Assembly: GCA_047623555.1 (NCBI GenBank)
Contig: JBLHMP010000028.1
Span: forward strand, 1 to 45,366
DNA length: 45,366 nucleotides
Direction: 5' to 3'
Origin: NORP181 sp047623555
GTDB lineage: Bacteria; Pseudomonadota; Alphaproteobacteria; Rhodobacterales; Rhodobacteraceae
The notes beneath the pieces were generated by a model, which ran no database searches, was not told the DNA's origin, and worked only from the letters and a program-made list of their open reading frames with translations. A program made the translations under genes and the position numbers. Positions 1 to 6,622 of the stretch are shown piece after piece. The stretch's first letter is position 1; every line of letters starts with the position of its first letter.

Positions 1-1249
1 GCGGCGACTTCAAAGAACTGGGTGCCGACGTCATGGAAGAACTGGAATATGTGCCCGGCCATTACATCGTCAACCAGATCATCCGCCCGCGTCTGGCCTG
101 CACCTGCTGTGAGATGATCACACAGGCTGAGATGCCATCGCGTCCTATTCCAAAGAGCTTTGTTGGCCCCGCGCTGATGGCCCATATCTTATGTTGCAAA
201 TACGGCTATCACCTGCCGCTGTATCGTCAGAGCCAGATGTTTGAGAACCAAGGCATCGAGCTCAGCGGCTCACTTCTGGCCTCATGGGTTGGTAAATGCA
301 CCAAGCTGTTGGAGCGGGTGTCAGACGCAATCCGCGATCATGTGCTGGCAGGTCAAGCCATCTTCATGGATGATACCACCGTCAAACTGCTGCAAAAAGG
401 CAAAGGCAAGGGGCGCAACAAGACCAAAACCGCACGACTGTGGGTCTATGCCAGAGATGAGAAGCCTTGGGGCAGTACGTCGCCGCCTGCGGCTTGGTAT
501 CAGTTCTCCACCAGCCGGGAGGCACAGCATCCCAGTCAACATCTGCAAACATATCAGGGCTTTGCCCATGCGGATGCCTATGCAGGCTACAACGATGTCT
601 ATCGCACAGGACGGGTGACGGAGATGGCTTGTATGGTTCATATCCGCCGTGAGTTCGTGAAAGTCTTCGAAAGCTATCAATTGCCCGTGGCGGGGGAAGC
701 CATTGAGCGCATTGCCAAGCTATACGAGGTGGAAAAGCAGGCGCGGTTCAAATCGCCCCAAGAGCGCGTGGCCCTGCGACAGGAATACGCCAAGCCCATC
801 TTTGATGATCTGGAGATATGGCTCAGGGCGCAGTTGGGTAAACTCTCCGGCAAGACGCCACTGGCCAAGGCCATCAGATATGCGCTGACCCGTCTGCCCA
901 AGGCGAGGCCCTATCTGGATCACGGCTTCCTGGAGTTGGACAATAACACCGCCGAACGCGCCGTGCGGCCCGTCACATTAGGCCGAAAAAATTATCTCTT
1001 CATGGGCTCGGAAGCGGGCGGTAAATCAGCCGCCATCGCCTATACCCTGATCGAGACCTGCAAACTCAACCGCGTAAATCCAGAGGCTTGGCTTGCATGG
1101 GTGCTGGAGCGCATCCAAGACCATCCCGCCAACCGCATCGGCGAGCTCCTACCATGGGAATATCAGGCCATGATCGATGCACGAAAAGCCGAGACCGAAG
1201 CCCTCCGTGCGAAAAACGTCGCTTGATCGGGTGCAGCGCTGATGCTTAC
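1..1249 (+). mobile_element. IS66-type insertion sequence, right part
   Basis: The right end is read at base 1249, where GATGCTTAC (1241-1249) is the reverse complement of a GTAAGC-type IS66 terminus, 23 bases after the transposase stop. Bases from 1250 onward belong to a different element: on the minus strand they encode the first residues of an IS5-type transposase, so the IS66 copy landed inside it. The left end and the partner copy of the expected 8-bp target duplication (candidate AATTCGTG, 1250-1257) are outside the window. Confidence 0.75.
3..1226 (+). CDS. IS66 family transposase (TnpC), 5'-partial
   Basis: DDE transposase of the IS66 family. The reading frame is open from base 3, so the protein enters from outside the window; the first internal ATG is at base 33 but is probably not the real start. 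Family features seen: a Cys-rich zinc-finger-like stretch (RLACTCCE), the RPIPKSF and HLPLYRQSQ segments, a DDT motif (FMDDTTVKLL), HADAYAGYN (second acidic residue), and a C-terminal DNNTAERAVRPVTLGRKNYLF with the catalytic Glu, followed by the short IS66 C-terminal tail ending in an Arg/Ala-rich stretch. It is intact as far as visible. TnpA and TnpB, which normally precede it, would lie left of the window. The element ends at about base 1249 inside another transposase gene. Confidence 0.93.
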   Translation, partial: GDFKELGADVMEELEYVPGHYIVNQIIRPRLACTCCEMITQAEMPSRPIPKSFVGPALMAHILCCKYGYHLPLYRQSQMFENQGIELSGSLLASWVGKCTKLLERVSDAIRDHVLAGQAIFMDDTTVKLLQKGKGKGRNKTKTARLWVYARDEKPWGSTSPPAAWYQFSTSREAQHPSQHLQTYQGFAHADAYAGYNDVYRTGRVTEMACMVHIRREFVKVFESYQLPVAGEAIERIAKLYEVEKQARFKSPQERVALRQEYAKPIFDDLEIWLRAQLGKLSGKTPLAKAIRYALTRLPKARPYLDHGFLELDNNTAERAVRPVTLGRKNYLFMGSEAGGKSAAIAYTLIETCKLNRVNPEAWLAWVLERIQDHPANRIGELLPWEYQAMIDARKAETEALRAKNVA

Positions 1250-1289
1250 AATTCGTGGTCTTATATTTGGAAGAGGCCCAGCTGCTCAT
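1250..1289 (-). pseudogene. IS5-type transposase, first 13 codons only
   Basis: Reading leftward from an ATG at 1289-1287 gives MSSWASSKYKTTN before the IS66 end interrupts it. The K-Y-K-T-T-N stretch matches the conserved start of IS5-family transposases (KYRTTNW..YN.AL). The next codon expected is Trp, but the sequence changes to the IS66 terminus. The rest of the gene would lie to the left of the IS66 copy, outside the window. Identification rests on a short stretch plus the nearby terminal repeat. Confidence 0.6.
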
Positions 1290-1335
1290 GACCTCCATCT
1301 ATCACGCTGGATTCACAACATGAATCCCCACAACT

Positions 1336-1353
1336 GATTTGTGCAACAAAGCC
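1336..1353 (-). repeat. Terminal inverted repeat of the IS5-type element
   Basis: On the minus strand this reads GGCTTTGTTGCACAAATC, a typical terminus for IS5-group elements. It lies 46 bases upstream of the truncated transposase start at 1289, the right distance for an element end. Only this end is visible. Confidence 0.6.
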
Positions 1354-1404
1354 TACGGGATGGAACACTTAGGGCGACGAGCTGGATATGCTTGTATAGC
1401 GGCC

Positions 1405-1956
1405 CTATTTGGACAAAGTTCGCACCATTGCCTCGACTGCTTTAAGACGTGCATCAATAATTAAAAATTCGGTCTTTCTGACACTGTCTTTTGTGTTCTT
1501 TTCCATTTCCTTTTCCCATTCCTTCGCTTGGGCTTCGGCCTTTTTCCTGAATAGCTCCTCAATACGATCCATCCCTTTTTTCCTGTCAGTCGCTTCACGA
1601 TTCACGACTAACATGTAGTTCTTAATGTCCTTGGAATTAGTCATATTGTCGGCCAGTGCCTTGATCTTGGCCTCGGCCAATTTAAGCCGCTTTTCCAGAT
1701 CGTCGTTCTTCTTGGTTAAGGATTTGATGTCTTCGCCCATAGGGAACTCCTGATTATCAACTTTGATGAAATGCCGGAACCAAACGGGCGTCCCGCGATA
1801 AAGATCGATTCCAATCCTTATATGGTAGCGCTCTATTTCCAATCTGCCAAGAACGTTGGCAGCAGAGCATGCGAGTCTGAAATCCTTCCCTGACGGGGGA
1901 AGTATATAAAGCGTGATACGTGCCGGGGTTTCCTCGTGACGAAAGATCGAAGTCAC
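1405..1956 (-). CDS. Hypothetical protein with C-terminal coiled coil (element cargo)
   Basis: Not recognised. The long reading starts at a GTG at 1956 and gives 183 residues: an N-terminal part of about 72 residues rich in alternating hydrophobics (RITLYILPPSGKDF, YHIRIGIDLY), then a highly charged helical region (DLEKRLKLAEAKIKALAD, KAEAQAKEWEKEMEKN) expected to form a coiled coil. A second start, ATG at 1740, has a good AGGAG six bases upstream and would give only the 111-residue coiled-coil part. The GTG start overlaps the stop of a 49-codon upstream frame (2102-1953) by GTGA, which would suit coupled translation. However, the first codons of that frame lie in IS21 debris, so the upstream part may be chimeric. 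No signal peptide or membrane segment is seen. Confidence 0.5.
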   Translation of the reverse strand: MTSIFRHEETPARITLYILPPSGKDFRLACSAANVLGRLEIERYHIRIGIDLYRGTPVWFRHFIKVDNQEFPMGEDIKSLTKKNDDLEKRLKLAEAKIKALADNMTNSKDIKNYMLVVNREATDRKKGMDRIEELFRKKAEAQAKEWEKEMEKNTKDSVRKTEFLIIDARLKAVEAMVRTLSK

Positions 1957-2078
1957 TCACCGCGAAACGCGTTCCAGTTTCCGTCTTTGCGTATCTTGTC
2001 TTCGCATCTTTCTGCTGACTCGAAGGCATCGTCTGTGTATTTGAGCACGCGGTCAAGAGCATGAAACACAGTCGCGGT

Positions 2079-2335
2079 GCGCCGTAGCCGCCGCAACTTC
2101 ATGGTCCCCGCGCCGCGCCATGACAGCTTTGATGATTTGAACGCCCATCTGGAAGCGAAGTGTTTAGCATGTCAGGGCGACAGGTTACGCGGCCAAACCC
2201 AAAACCATAGGTCAGCGTTTGGTATCCGATATTGATGCCCTGATGGGTTTGCCCTTGGCGGAGTATGAAGCCTGCGACCATGTCAGCGTTAATGCGATCC
2301 TATTGGGCTGTGAATGCGATTATTTTTCGCTGCCA
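2079..2335 (+). pseudogene. IS21 family transposase (istA) fragment, frameshifted
   Basis: Translating forward gives RRNFMVPAPRHDSFDDLNAHLE, then QGDRLRGQTQ. After a one-base frame change near 2200 it continues as TIGQRLVSDIDALMGLPL and ends around DYFSLP near 2335. This is the order of conserved segments in the middle of IstA (F-D-E-L-N-A-H-L, D-R-L-R-G, Y-S-V-P). The catalytic DDE domain start and the C-terminus are gone and istB is absent, so this is a dead remnant. Its right edge meets the 3' end of the integrase gene, whose stop codon is at 2320. Confidence 0.7.
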
Positions 2336-4014
2336 GCTCTGTACGCCTCAGTTGGATCGGCAAGTTCGATCCAGCGCTTCAACTCTTCGAACTCAGGTCC
2401 GTCGTCATAATGTCGCATCGCACCGCTTTCAACGTGGCCCAGTATGGCTCGCCGTACCGCAATCGGAGCACCTGCACGCCGTAAGGCGTTCTGGAAGGTA
2501 CTTCTAAGGCTGTACAGTGCCTTTTTTGGATGGTTGATCGGTGGGGCCATTTTTTTGCGGATCAGTCGCGTGAAGTTATGGCGCACAGGAGTAACTGGAT
2601 CAGACTGCGCCTCGCCGGTTTCCCCATTGGCGAAGACCTCTAACCCTCCAGCTTTCAGCCATTCAGGAAAATCGGCGATTTTGGGATGGAGAGGAATGAC
2701 CCGCCATGCGGATTTGGTCTTCCCACCTTCTACTCGGATACAGTGATCATCGACTGCTTCTGGACGCAACGCCATAAATTCCGCTGGGCGCATGGATGTA
2801 TATGCGAGCACTCGGATAGCCATCTGCAGCGCCTGACGGCGCGCGTCGCTGAGGCCCAGTGTCGGTTGTCCCCATATATCTTCAACGGCTGCCAAGATGC
2901 GCACCATCTCATCCGGTTCGAACGGAAGCCATTTCATTTCTTCGATCGCACGTTTCTCTTTCTGCAGTTTGACGCCAGCCATCGGTGAAAGATCGATCAA
3001 TCCCTCATCCACGGCGTATCCAAGAAGGCCGATTACTGGCGTGAAATCCGCCCGAATTGTGGAGGGGAGGCTCTTATTCGTCGTCAGCTTGTCGCGGTAC
3101 TGACGTAAAGTGGCAGCGGTTAGATGCTGAATTGGTAGATCACCAACCTCCGCCGTTAAGCGGTTGATCGTTCGCCGATACTTGTCCTTTGTTTTATCCC
3201 TGACCTGAGCAAATCGGTAGTATCGTTCCGCAACTTTTGTGATGGTGTCGGGGGAACGCGCTACCCGAGCGATCTTCCGTTCCAGCCTTTGCTTGGCGAG
3301 GTCAAACTCGTCCCGATCCTCTGGGTCGGTGGGCGGAGTTATCGTGGGGCCAAAGTGTATATTTAGTATAGCAACGAGACCGTCGTGAAACTCGTCGTCG
3401 TCCATCGGTAACGGTAAACGTGGGGAAAGGCGAATAGTCGCCTTAACCTTGTCGCTGGCAGTCGCCAGTTCCGCCTTGTACTCTGGAAACGGTGGGAACG
3501 TCAGTCGAACCGAAGAGCCTATTGTTTCTGAGCAATCGATGTAGTCGATGAACCGACGAAGGCTGGGAACATTAGGTTTGACAACACGGCTCGATTCCAG
3601 CGCTTCTAAAAAACTGGCAGCACTTACCCAAGGTCGCGCATGAATTTCGGCGTTAAGCTCAATTGAGATCGGGTCCTCACCAAAGAACCCGGGGTCTTCC
3701 ATGTCGTTGGCTTTCAACCATTTACGATAAACTTCGTCTTCGATATCATTTTTGACCCCCAGTTCCTGTTCTTGCCGTCGTCGAGTCTTAGTCTTGTGAT
3801 CACGACGTTCGTCAGGGTTTTTTACGCGGGCAAGGAGGGCAGTATGTTCCTTGGAGAGAGCACGGACTTTATCAACGGCTGACAGATAGTCTGCACCTGC
3901 AGGTTCTCGCCACTTTTTGGTGCCGATCACATCTTGAAAACCGAGGGGGACTTTACGCTGATAGTAGTATCTGCCGCGCTCAAATAGGAGGTATGGAATC
4001 TTGTCAGTTGGCAT
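2320..4014 (-). CDS. Tyrosine recombinase / phage-type integrase
   Basis: A site-specific recombinase of 564 residues from an ATG at 4014-4012. The open frame continues upstream into tRNA-Tyr but that part cannot be coding, so this ATG is preferred. The N-terminus (YLLFERGRYYYQRKVP) resembles the DUF6538-type head of large phage integrases. A core-binding region follows (TAATLRQYRDKLT). The catalytic domain shows Arg409 in SMRPAEFMAL, Lys in GGKTKSAWR, Arg504 in LYSLRSTF, His527 in ILGHVES and nucleophile Tyr536 in MRHYDD. The usual first His of the HxxR box is Tyr501 here. The gene starts 98 bp from the 3' end of tRNA-Tyr and points away from it, the standard layout of an element integrated in a tRNA 3' end; the element therefore lies to the left. 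No clear ribosome binding site is seen; two copies of a 12-bp repeat precede the start. Confidence 0.92.
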   Translation of the reverse strand: MPTDKIPYLLFERGRYYYQRKVPLGFQDVIGTKKWREPAGADYLSAVDKVRALSKEHTALLARVKNPDERRDHKTKTRRRQEQELGVKNDIEDEVYRKWLKANDMEDPGFFGEDPISIELNAEIHARPWVSAASFLEALESSRVVKPNVPSLRRFIDYIDCSETIGSSVRLTFPPFPEYKAELATASDKVKATIRLSPRLPLPMDDDEFHDGLVAILNIHFGPTITPPTDPEDRDEFDLAKQRLERKIARVARSPDTITKVAERYYRFAQVRDKTKDKYRRTINRLTAEVGDLPIQHLTAATLRQYRDKLTTNKSLPSTIRADFTPVIGLLGYAVDEGLIDLSPMAGVKLQKEKRAIEEMKWLPFEPDEMVRILAAVEDIWGQPTLGLSDARRQALQMAIRVLAYTSMRPAEFMALRPEAVDDHCIRVEGGKTKSAWRVIPLHPKIADFPEWLKAGGLEVFANGETGEAQSDPVTPVRHNFTRLIRKKMAPPINHPKKALYSLRSTFQNALRRAGAPIAVRRAILGHVESGAMRHYDDGPEFEELKRWIELADPTEAYRAGSEK

Positions 4015-4018
4015 GCTC

Positions 4019-4051
4019 GGTACCGAAAATATAGATTTGGGTACCGAAAAT
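4019..4051. repeat. Two direct repeats (GGTACCGAAAAT) upstream of the integrase
   Basis: GGTACCGAAAAT occurs at 4019-4030 and again, identically, at 4040-4051, with start points 21 bp apart (two helical turns). The repeats lie between the integrase start and the tRNA 3' end. Position and spacing suit arm-type integrase sites or an operator for integrase expression; this role is inferred. Confidence 0.7.
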
Positions 4052-4111
4052 CGGCCCATCCTGCCTTCAGTATACTGGATATCTTCATATTTACCAATAG
4101 GTTGGGTAGGA

Positions 4112-4195
4112 TGGTGGGCGACCCTGGAATCGAACCAGGCGTGCGTCTCCGCGAGGGAGTTACAGTCCCCTGCCACACCTTGCGGCCTGTCGCCC
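4112..4195 (-). tRNA. tRNA-Tyr (anticodon GTA)
   Basis: Reading leftward: a 7-bp acceptor stem GGGCGAC/GTCGCCC, an anticodon stem with the loop CTGTAAC giving anticodon GTA, a long variable arm (GCG GAGA CGC) as expected for class II tRNA-Tyr, a T arm CCTGG-TTCGATT-CCAGG, discriminator A and an encoded CCA. Length 84. It is probably the attachment site of the element to its left, since the integrase gene begins just beyond its 3' end. A second copy of its 3' part would be expected at the far end of the element, outside the window. Confidence 0.95.
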
Positions 4196-4230
4196 ACAAT
4201 CGGGTGCGCATTGCACCCAACGTGAAGGCG

Positions 4231-4259
4231 TGGTTACAAGCGCCTCAAACGGGCGTCAA
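4231..4259 (-). promoter_or_regulatory. Candidate sigma-70 promoter of tRNA-Tyr
   Basis: On the minus strand TTGACG (4259-4254) is followed after 17 bases by TAACCA (4236-4231), about 35 bases before the tRNA. The -35 is nearly ideal and the -10 is weak. A GGGTGC/GCACCC hairpin (4202-4218) lies in the leader. Confidence 0.5.
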
Positions 4260-4317
4260 CAGGAAAATCGCGGAAATCGCGGTCAGTTGTGCAAAGCTAA
4301 GGATAAGGACCACAGCC

Positions 4318-5091
4318 ATGAAGAAACCTAAATGGATTATTGAAAAGGAACAGGCCCGCAAAGTAGCTGGCCCTGACACCGTCTGGCTGTTCGGGTTGCA
4401 CGCGGTGCGCGATGCTCTTTTGAACCCAAAACGCGAAAAACTGCAGCTAATAGTGACCCGAAATGCGTTGGCCAAGCTGGAAGACGCGGTAACTGCTGCC
4501 GGGATTGAGCCGGAAATGGTTGATCCGCGTCATTTCAAACCGCCAATTGACCCAGGGTCGGTGCATCAGGGTGTGGTGCTCGAAGTTAAGTCCCTAAAAT
4601 GGGGATCATTGTCTGAGGTCTGTATCGGGGCCGCCGCACCGCGGGTGATTCTGTTGGATCGGGTGACCGACCCACATAATGTTGGCGCGATTCTGCGTTC
4701 GGCCGAGGTGCTGGGCGCATCTGCGGTGATTGGCACGCGCCACCATTCAGCACCTGAAACCGGGGCTTTGGCAAAAGCGGCCAGTGGCGCGCTGGAACGT
4801 CAGCCGTATCTGCGGGTGCGTAATCTGGCCGATACCATCATTGAACTACAGAATATGGGCTATCTGGTGCTTGGGCTGGACGGCGAGGCCGAGCAGACCA
4901 TCGAAACGGCGGTTGCCGGGGTCACCGATCGCGCGATCGCGTTGGTTTTGGGCGCCGAAGGGCCGGGGCTGCGCGAAAGGACCAAAGAAACCGTGGACCA
5001 TTTGGTTAAGATTTACGCCGGCGGTGAATTTGGGTCGCTGAACGTGTCCAACGCTGCGGCCATCGCGCTTTATGCGTCACGGGTCGGGTAG
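4318..5091 (+). CDS. rlmB: 23S rRNA (guanosine-2'-O-)-methyltransferase RlmB (TrmH/SpoU family)
   Basis: Transfers a methyl group from S-adenosylmethionine to the ribose of a 23S rRNA guanosine (G2251 in E. coli). 257 residues from the ATG at 4318, preceded by AAGGATAAGGAC; the longer frame runs backwards through tRNA-Tyr and is rejected. An N-terminal substrate-binding domain (WLFGLHAVRDALLNP) is followed by the knotted SPOUT domain with its three motifs: NVGAILRSA (121-129), LVLGAEGPGL (about residues 209-218) and LNVSNAAAIALY near the C-terminus. Normal length for the family. It is the first core-genome gene to the right of the integrated element and runs divergently from tRNA-Tyr. Confidence 0.93.
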   Translation: MKKPKWIIEKEQARKVAGPDTVWLFGLHAVRDALLNPKREKLQLIVTRNALAKLEDAVTAAGIEPEMVDPRHFKPPIDPGSVHQGVVLEVKSLKWGSLSEVCIGAAAPRVILLDRVTDPHNVGAILRSAEVLGASAVIGTRHHSAPETGALAKAASGALERQPYLRVRNLADTIIELQNMGYLVLGLDGEAEQTIETAVAGVTDRAIALVLGAEGPGLRERTKETVDHLVKIYAGGEFGSLNVSNAAAIALYASRVG

Positions 5092-5451
5092 GGCGGGCGA
5101 AATTCGGTCATTCAAGTTTGGTTTGGCTGACACATTTCGCGCCAAACAACGGGTTTTCAGCGGCAGCCAAAAGGTTGCCGCGATCCTGCCTTGGCAGTCG
5201 GGCACCCAAACCTTTGAGGATCCAAGCGTTTGGCCGCGATGTGATGTCGCGGTAAATGCTGATAAATCAGTTGGCTAGGCCGTTATACTTCTGACAGTAG
5301 TCGGGTTCGTCGCTCGCCGATTTGCTTTCACAGGCTTGTAACAAAGCTTCACAGCTTTGGTGGTCCCGCTCACAACCTCGTTCAACAGGGTTTTCAGATG
5401 GCATTGAAACGGCCATTGTCTATTCGGTAACGCCCACACCAGAGAACACTC
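5092..5451. other. Intergenic region without a supported gene
   Basis: 360 bases between rlmB and the YHS-domain gene. Short open frames here have no ribosome binding site or recognisable product. A GGCAGCC-AAAA-GGTTGCC stem-loop near 5162-5179 has no T-run. No convincing promoter or RNA gene was found. Confidence 0.5.
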
Positions 5452-5907
5452 ATGCCCAACCGTCGCCAAATCCTAGCCAGCCTTGCAGCACTTCCGGTGT
5501 CGCTATTGGCCAGCCCTAGCTTTGCGACATCGCCGATGGTCTTTGCGCCCGATGGGGTGGCGATCAACGGATTTGACCCGGTGGGCTATTTCACTGACAG
5601 CAAGCCAGTCATTGGTAAACGCAATCAGGCGGTGATGTGGAAAGGCGCGATCTGGCAATTTTCCACGGCCAGCAACCGCATTGCGTTTGAATCAGACCCC
5701 TGGGCGTTTGCACCGCGTTATGGCGGGTACTGCGCCTATGCGATGTCTATTGGCGATGCGTTGACCACCAATCCCTATGCCTGGCGCATCCACGATAACA
5801 AATTGTTCCTGACCCATGATCTGGCAACACGACATGTCTGGCTGCGCGATATTGACGGCAATATTGAACGTGCCAACCACAATTGGCCGGCCGTTTTACG
5901 CCTGTAA
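5452..5907 (+). CDS. YHS domain-containing exported protein
   Basis: 151 residues. The N-terminus MPNRRQILASLAALPVSLLASPSFA is a signal peptide; the Arg pair before the hydrophobic stretch hints at Tat export, but the motif is minimal and Sec is possible. The mature part has the YHS fold: GVAINGFDPVGYFTDSKPVIG, then WKGAIWQFSTASNRIAFESDP and PRYGGYCAYAMSIG, with the Cys that in related domains takes part in metal binding. Similar small periplasmic YHS proteins are common in Roseobacter genomes; their role is not established, though metal handling is often suggested. A structured RNA candidate and terminator follow. Confidence 0.8.
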   Translation: MPNRRQILASLAALPVSLLASPSFATSPMVFAPDGVAINGFDPVGYFTDSKPVIGKRNQAVMWKGAIWQFSTASNRIAFESDPWAFAPRYGGYCAYAMSIGDALTTNPYAWRIHDNKLFLTHDLATRHVWLRDIDGNIERANHNWPAVLRL

Positions 5908-5978
5908 TGCAGGGTATTTAGGCCAATAGCCGCCGATTTCATCACATGGTCGCGATCAGGTCTTAAACTGGCACAAAC

Positions 5979-6084
5979 GGTGCCTACATCCTTAGCAGAC
6001 CACGGGCAGGAACTCTCGTGGGTCCTTACACTGTCCCTCGTTCCGCACCTTTGCGCTCAGGTTTTTATTCCTGGGCGCTTTTTT
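5979..6084 (+). ncRNA. Candidate structured RNA (6S-like shape) ending in a terminator
   Basis: Between the YHS and CoA-binding genes. An outer stem GGTGC (5979-5983) / GCACC (6045-6049) encloses an internal bubble and an inner hairpin GAC-CACG (5998-6004) / CGTG-GGTC (6017-6024). A terminator hairpin follows directly. A closing stem, a bubble and an apical hairpin is the layout of 6S RNA, but I could not confirm the family, and it may instead be the structured 3' UTR of the upstream gene. The 5' end is not defined. Confidence 0.35.
6053..6084 (+). terminator. Rho-independent terminator
   Basis: Stem GCGCTCAGG (6053-6061) and CCTGGGCGC (6070-6078) with one G-T pair, loop TTTTTATT, followed by six T (6079-6084). 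It ends transcription from the YHS gene or from the candidate RNA, 30 bases before the next gene. Confidence 0.85.
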
Positions 6085-6113
6085 CTTGCCATCCATGTCG
6101 ATAGGGTGGTGCA

Positions 6114-6584
6114 ATGACCGACTATTCTGACACACTTCTTAGAGATGTTTTGACCCGCAGCAATCGCATAGCGATGGTTGGGGTTTCGCTGAATCCGGTG
6201 CGGCCCAGCAATTTTGTGGCCCGCTATCTTTGGCTCAAAGGGTTTCATGTGATTCCTGTCAACCCAATGTCGGTGGGCGAATCGCTCTATGGGCGTACTG
6301 TGGTTGGATCATTGGCCGATATTGACGGGCCGGTTGATATGGTCGATATTTTTCGCCGCTCCGAGGCGGTGCCGGACATCGTTGATGAGGCGCTGGCGCT
6401 TTTTCCCGACCTTGGCACCATCTGGATGCAGATCGGCGTTACCCACACTGAGTCGACGGCAAAGGCCGAAGCCCGCGGTGTTACCGTCATTCAGGACCGT
6501 TGCCCCAAGATTGAAAATCAGCGGTTATTTGGCGAATTGCGCATGGGTGGGTTTGCCACCGGGGTCATTTCATCAAAACTGTAG
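6114..6584 (+). CDS. CoA-binding domain protein (YccU-like)
   Basis: 156 residues, starting at an ATG with AGGGTGG just upstream. A single Rossmann-type CoA_binding_2 domain: RIAMVGVSLNPVRPSNFVARYL near the N-terminus is the nucleotide-binding loop; HVIPVNPMSVGESLYGRTVVGSL, PVDMVDIFRRSEAVPDIVDEAL and GTIWMQIGV follow in family order, and the C-terminal VIQDRCPKIE is characteristic. This stand-alone family is related to the CoA-binding part of succinyl-CoA synthetases. Its biological role is unclear. Confidence 0.88.
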   Translation: MTDYSDTLLRDVLTRSNRIAMVGVSLNPVRPSNFVARYLWLKGFHVIPVNPMSVGESLYGRTVVGSLADIDGPVDMVDIFRRSEAVPDIVDEALALFPDLGTIWMQIGVTHTESTAKAEARGVTVIQDRCPKIENQRLFGELRMGGFATGVISSKL

Positions 6585-6604
6585 GCTGGACATTTTGCGC
6601 CGTA

Positions 6605-6622
6605 ATGCTGCAAATGCAGCAT
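6605..6622. promoter_or_regulatory. Perfect inverted repeat at the start of the alpha-hydroxy-acid dehydrogenase gene
   Basis: ATGCTGCA-AA-TGCAGCAT, two 8-bp arms around two bases, ending one base before the preferred start codon at 6623. It could be an operator or an mRNA hairpin over the start; either way it overlaps two upstream ATGs. Confidence 0.4.

Noticed and set aside
4015..4197. N-terminal extension of the integrase into tRNA-Tyr
   Set aside because: The upstream codons are tRNA sequence, so the start was set at 4014.
4102..4317. N-terminal extension of rlmB through tRNA-Tyr
   Set aside because: The frame merely reads through the tRNA complement; the ATG at 4318 has a ribosome site and gives the normal RlmB start.
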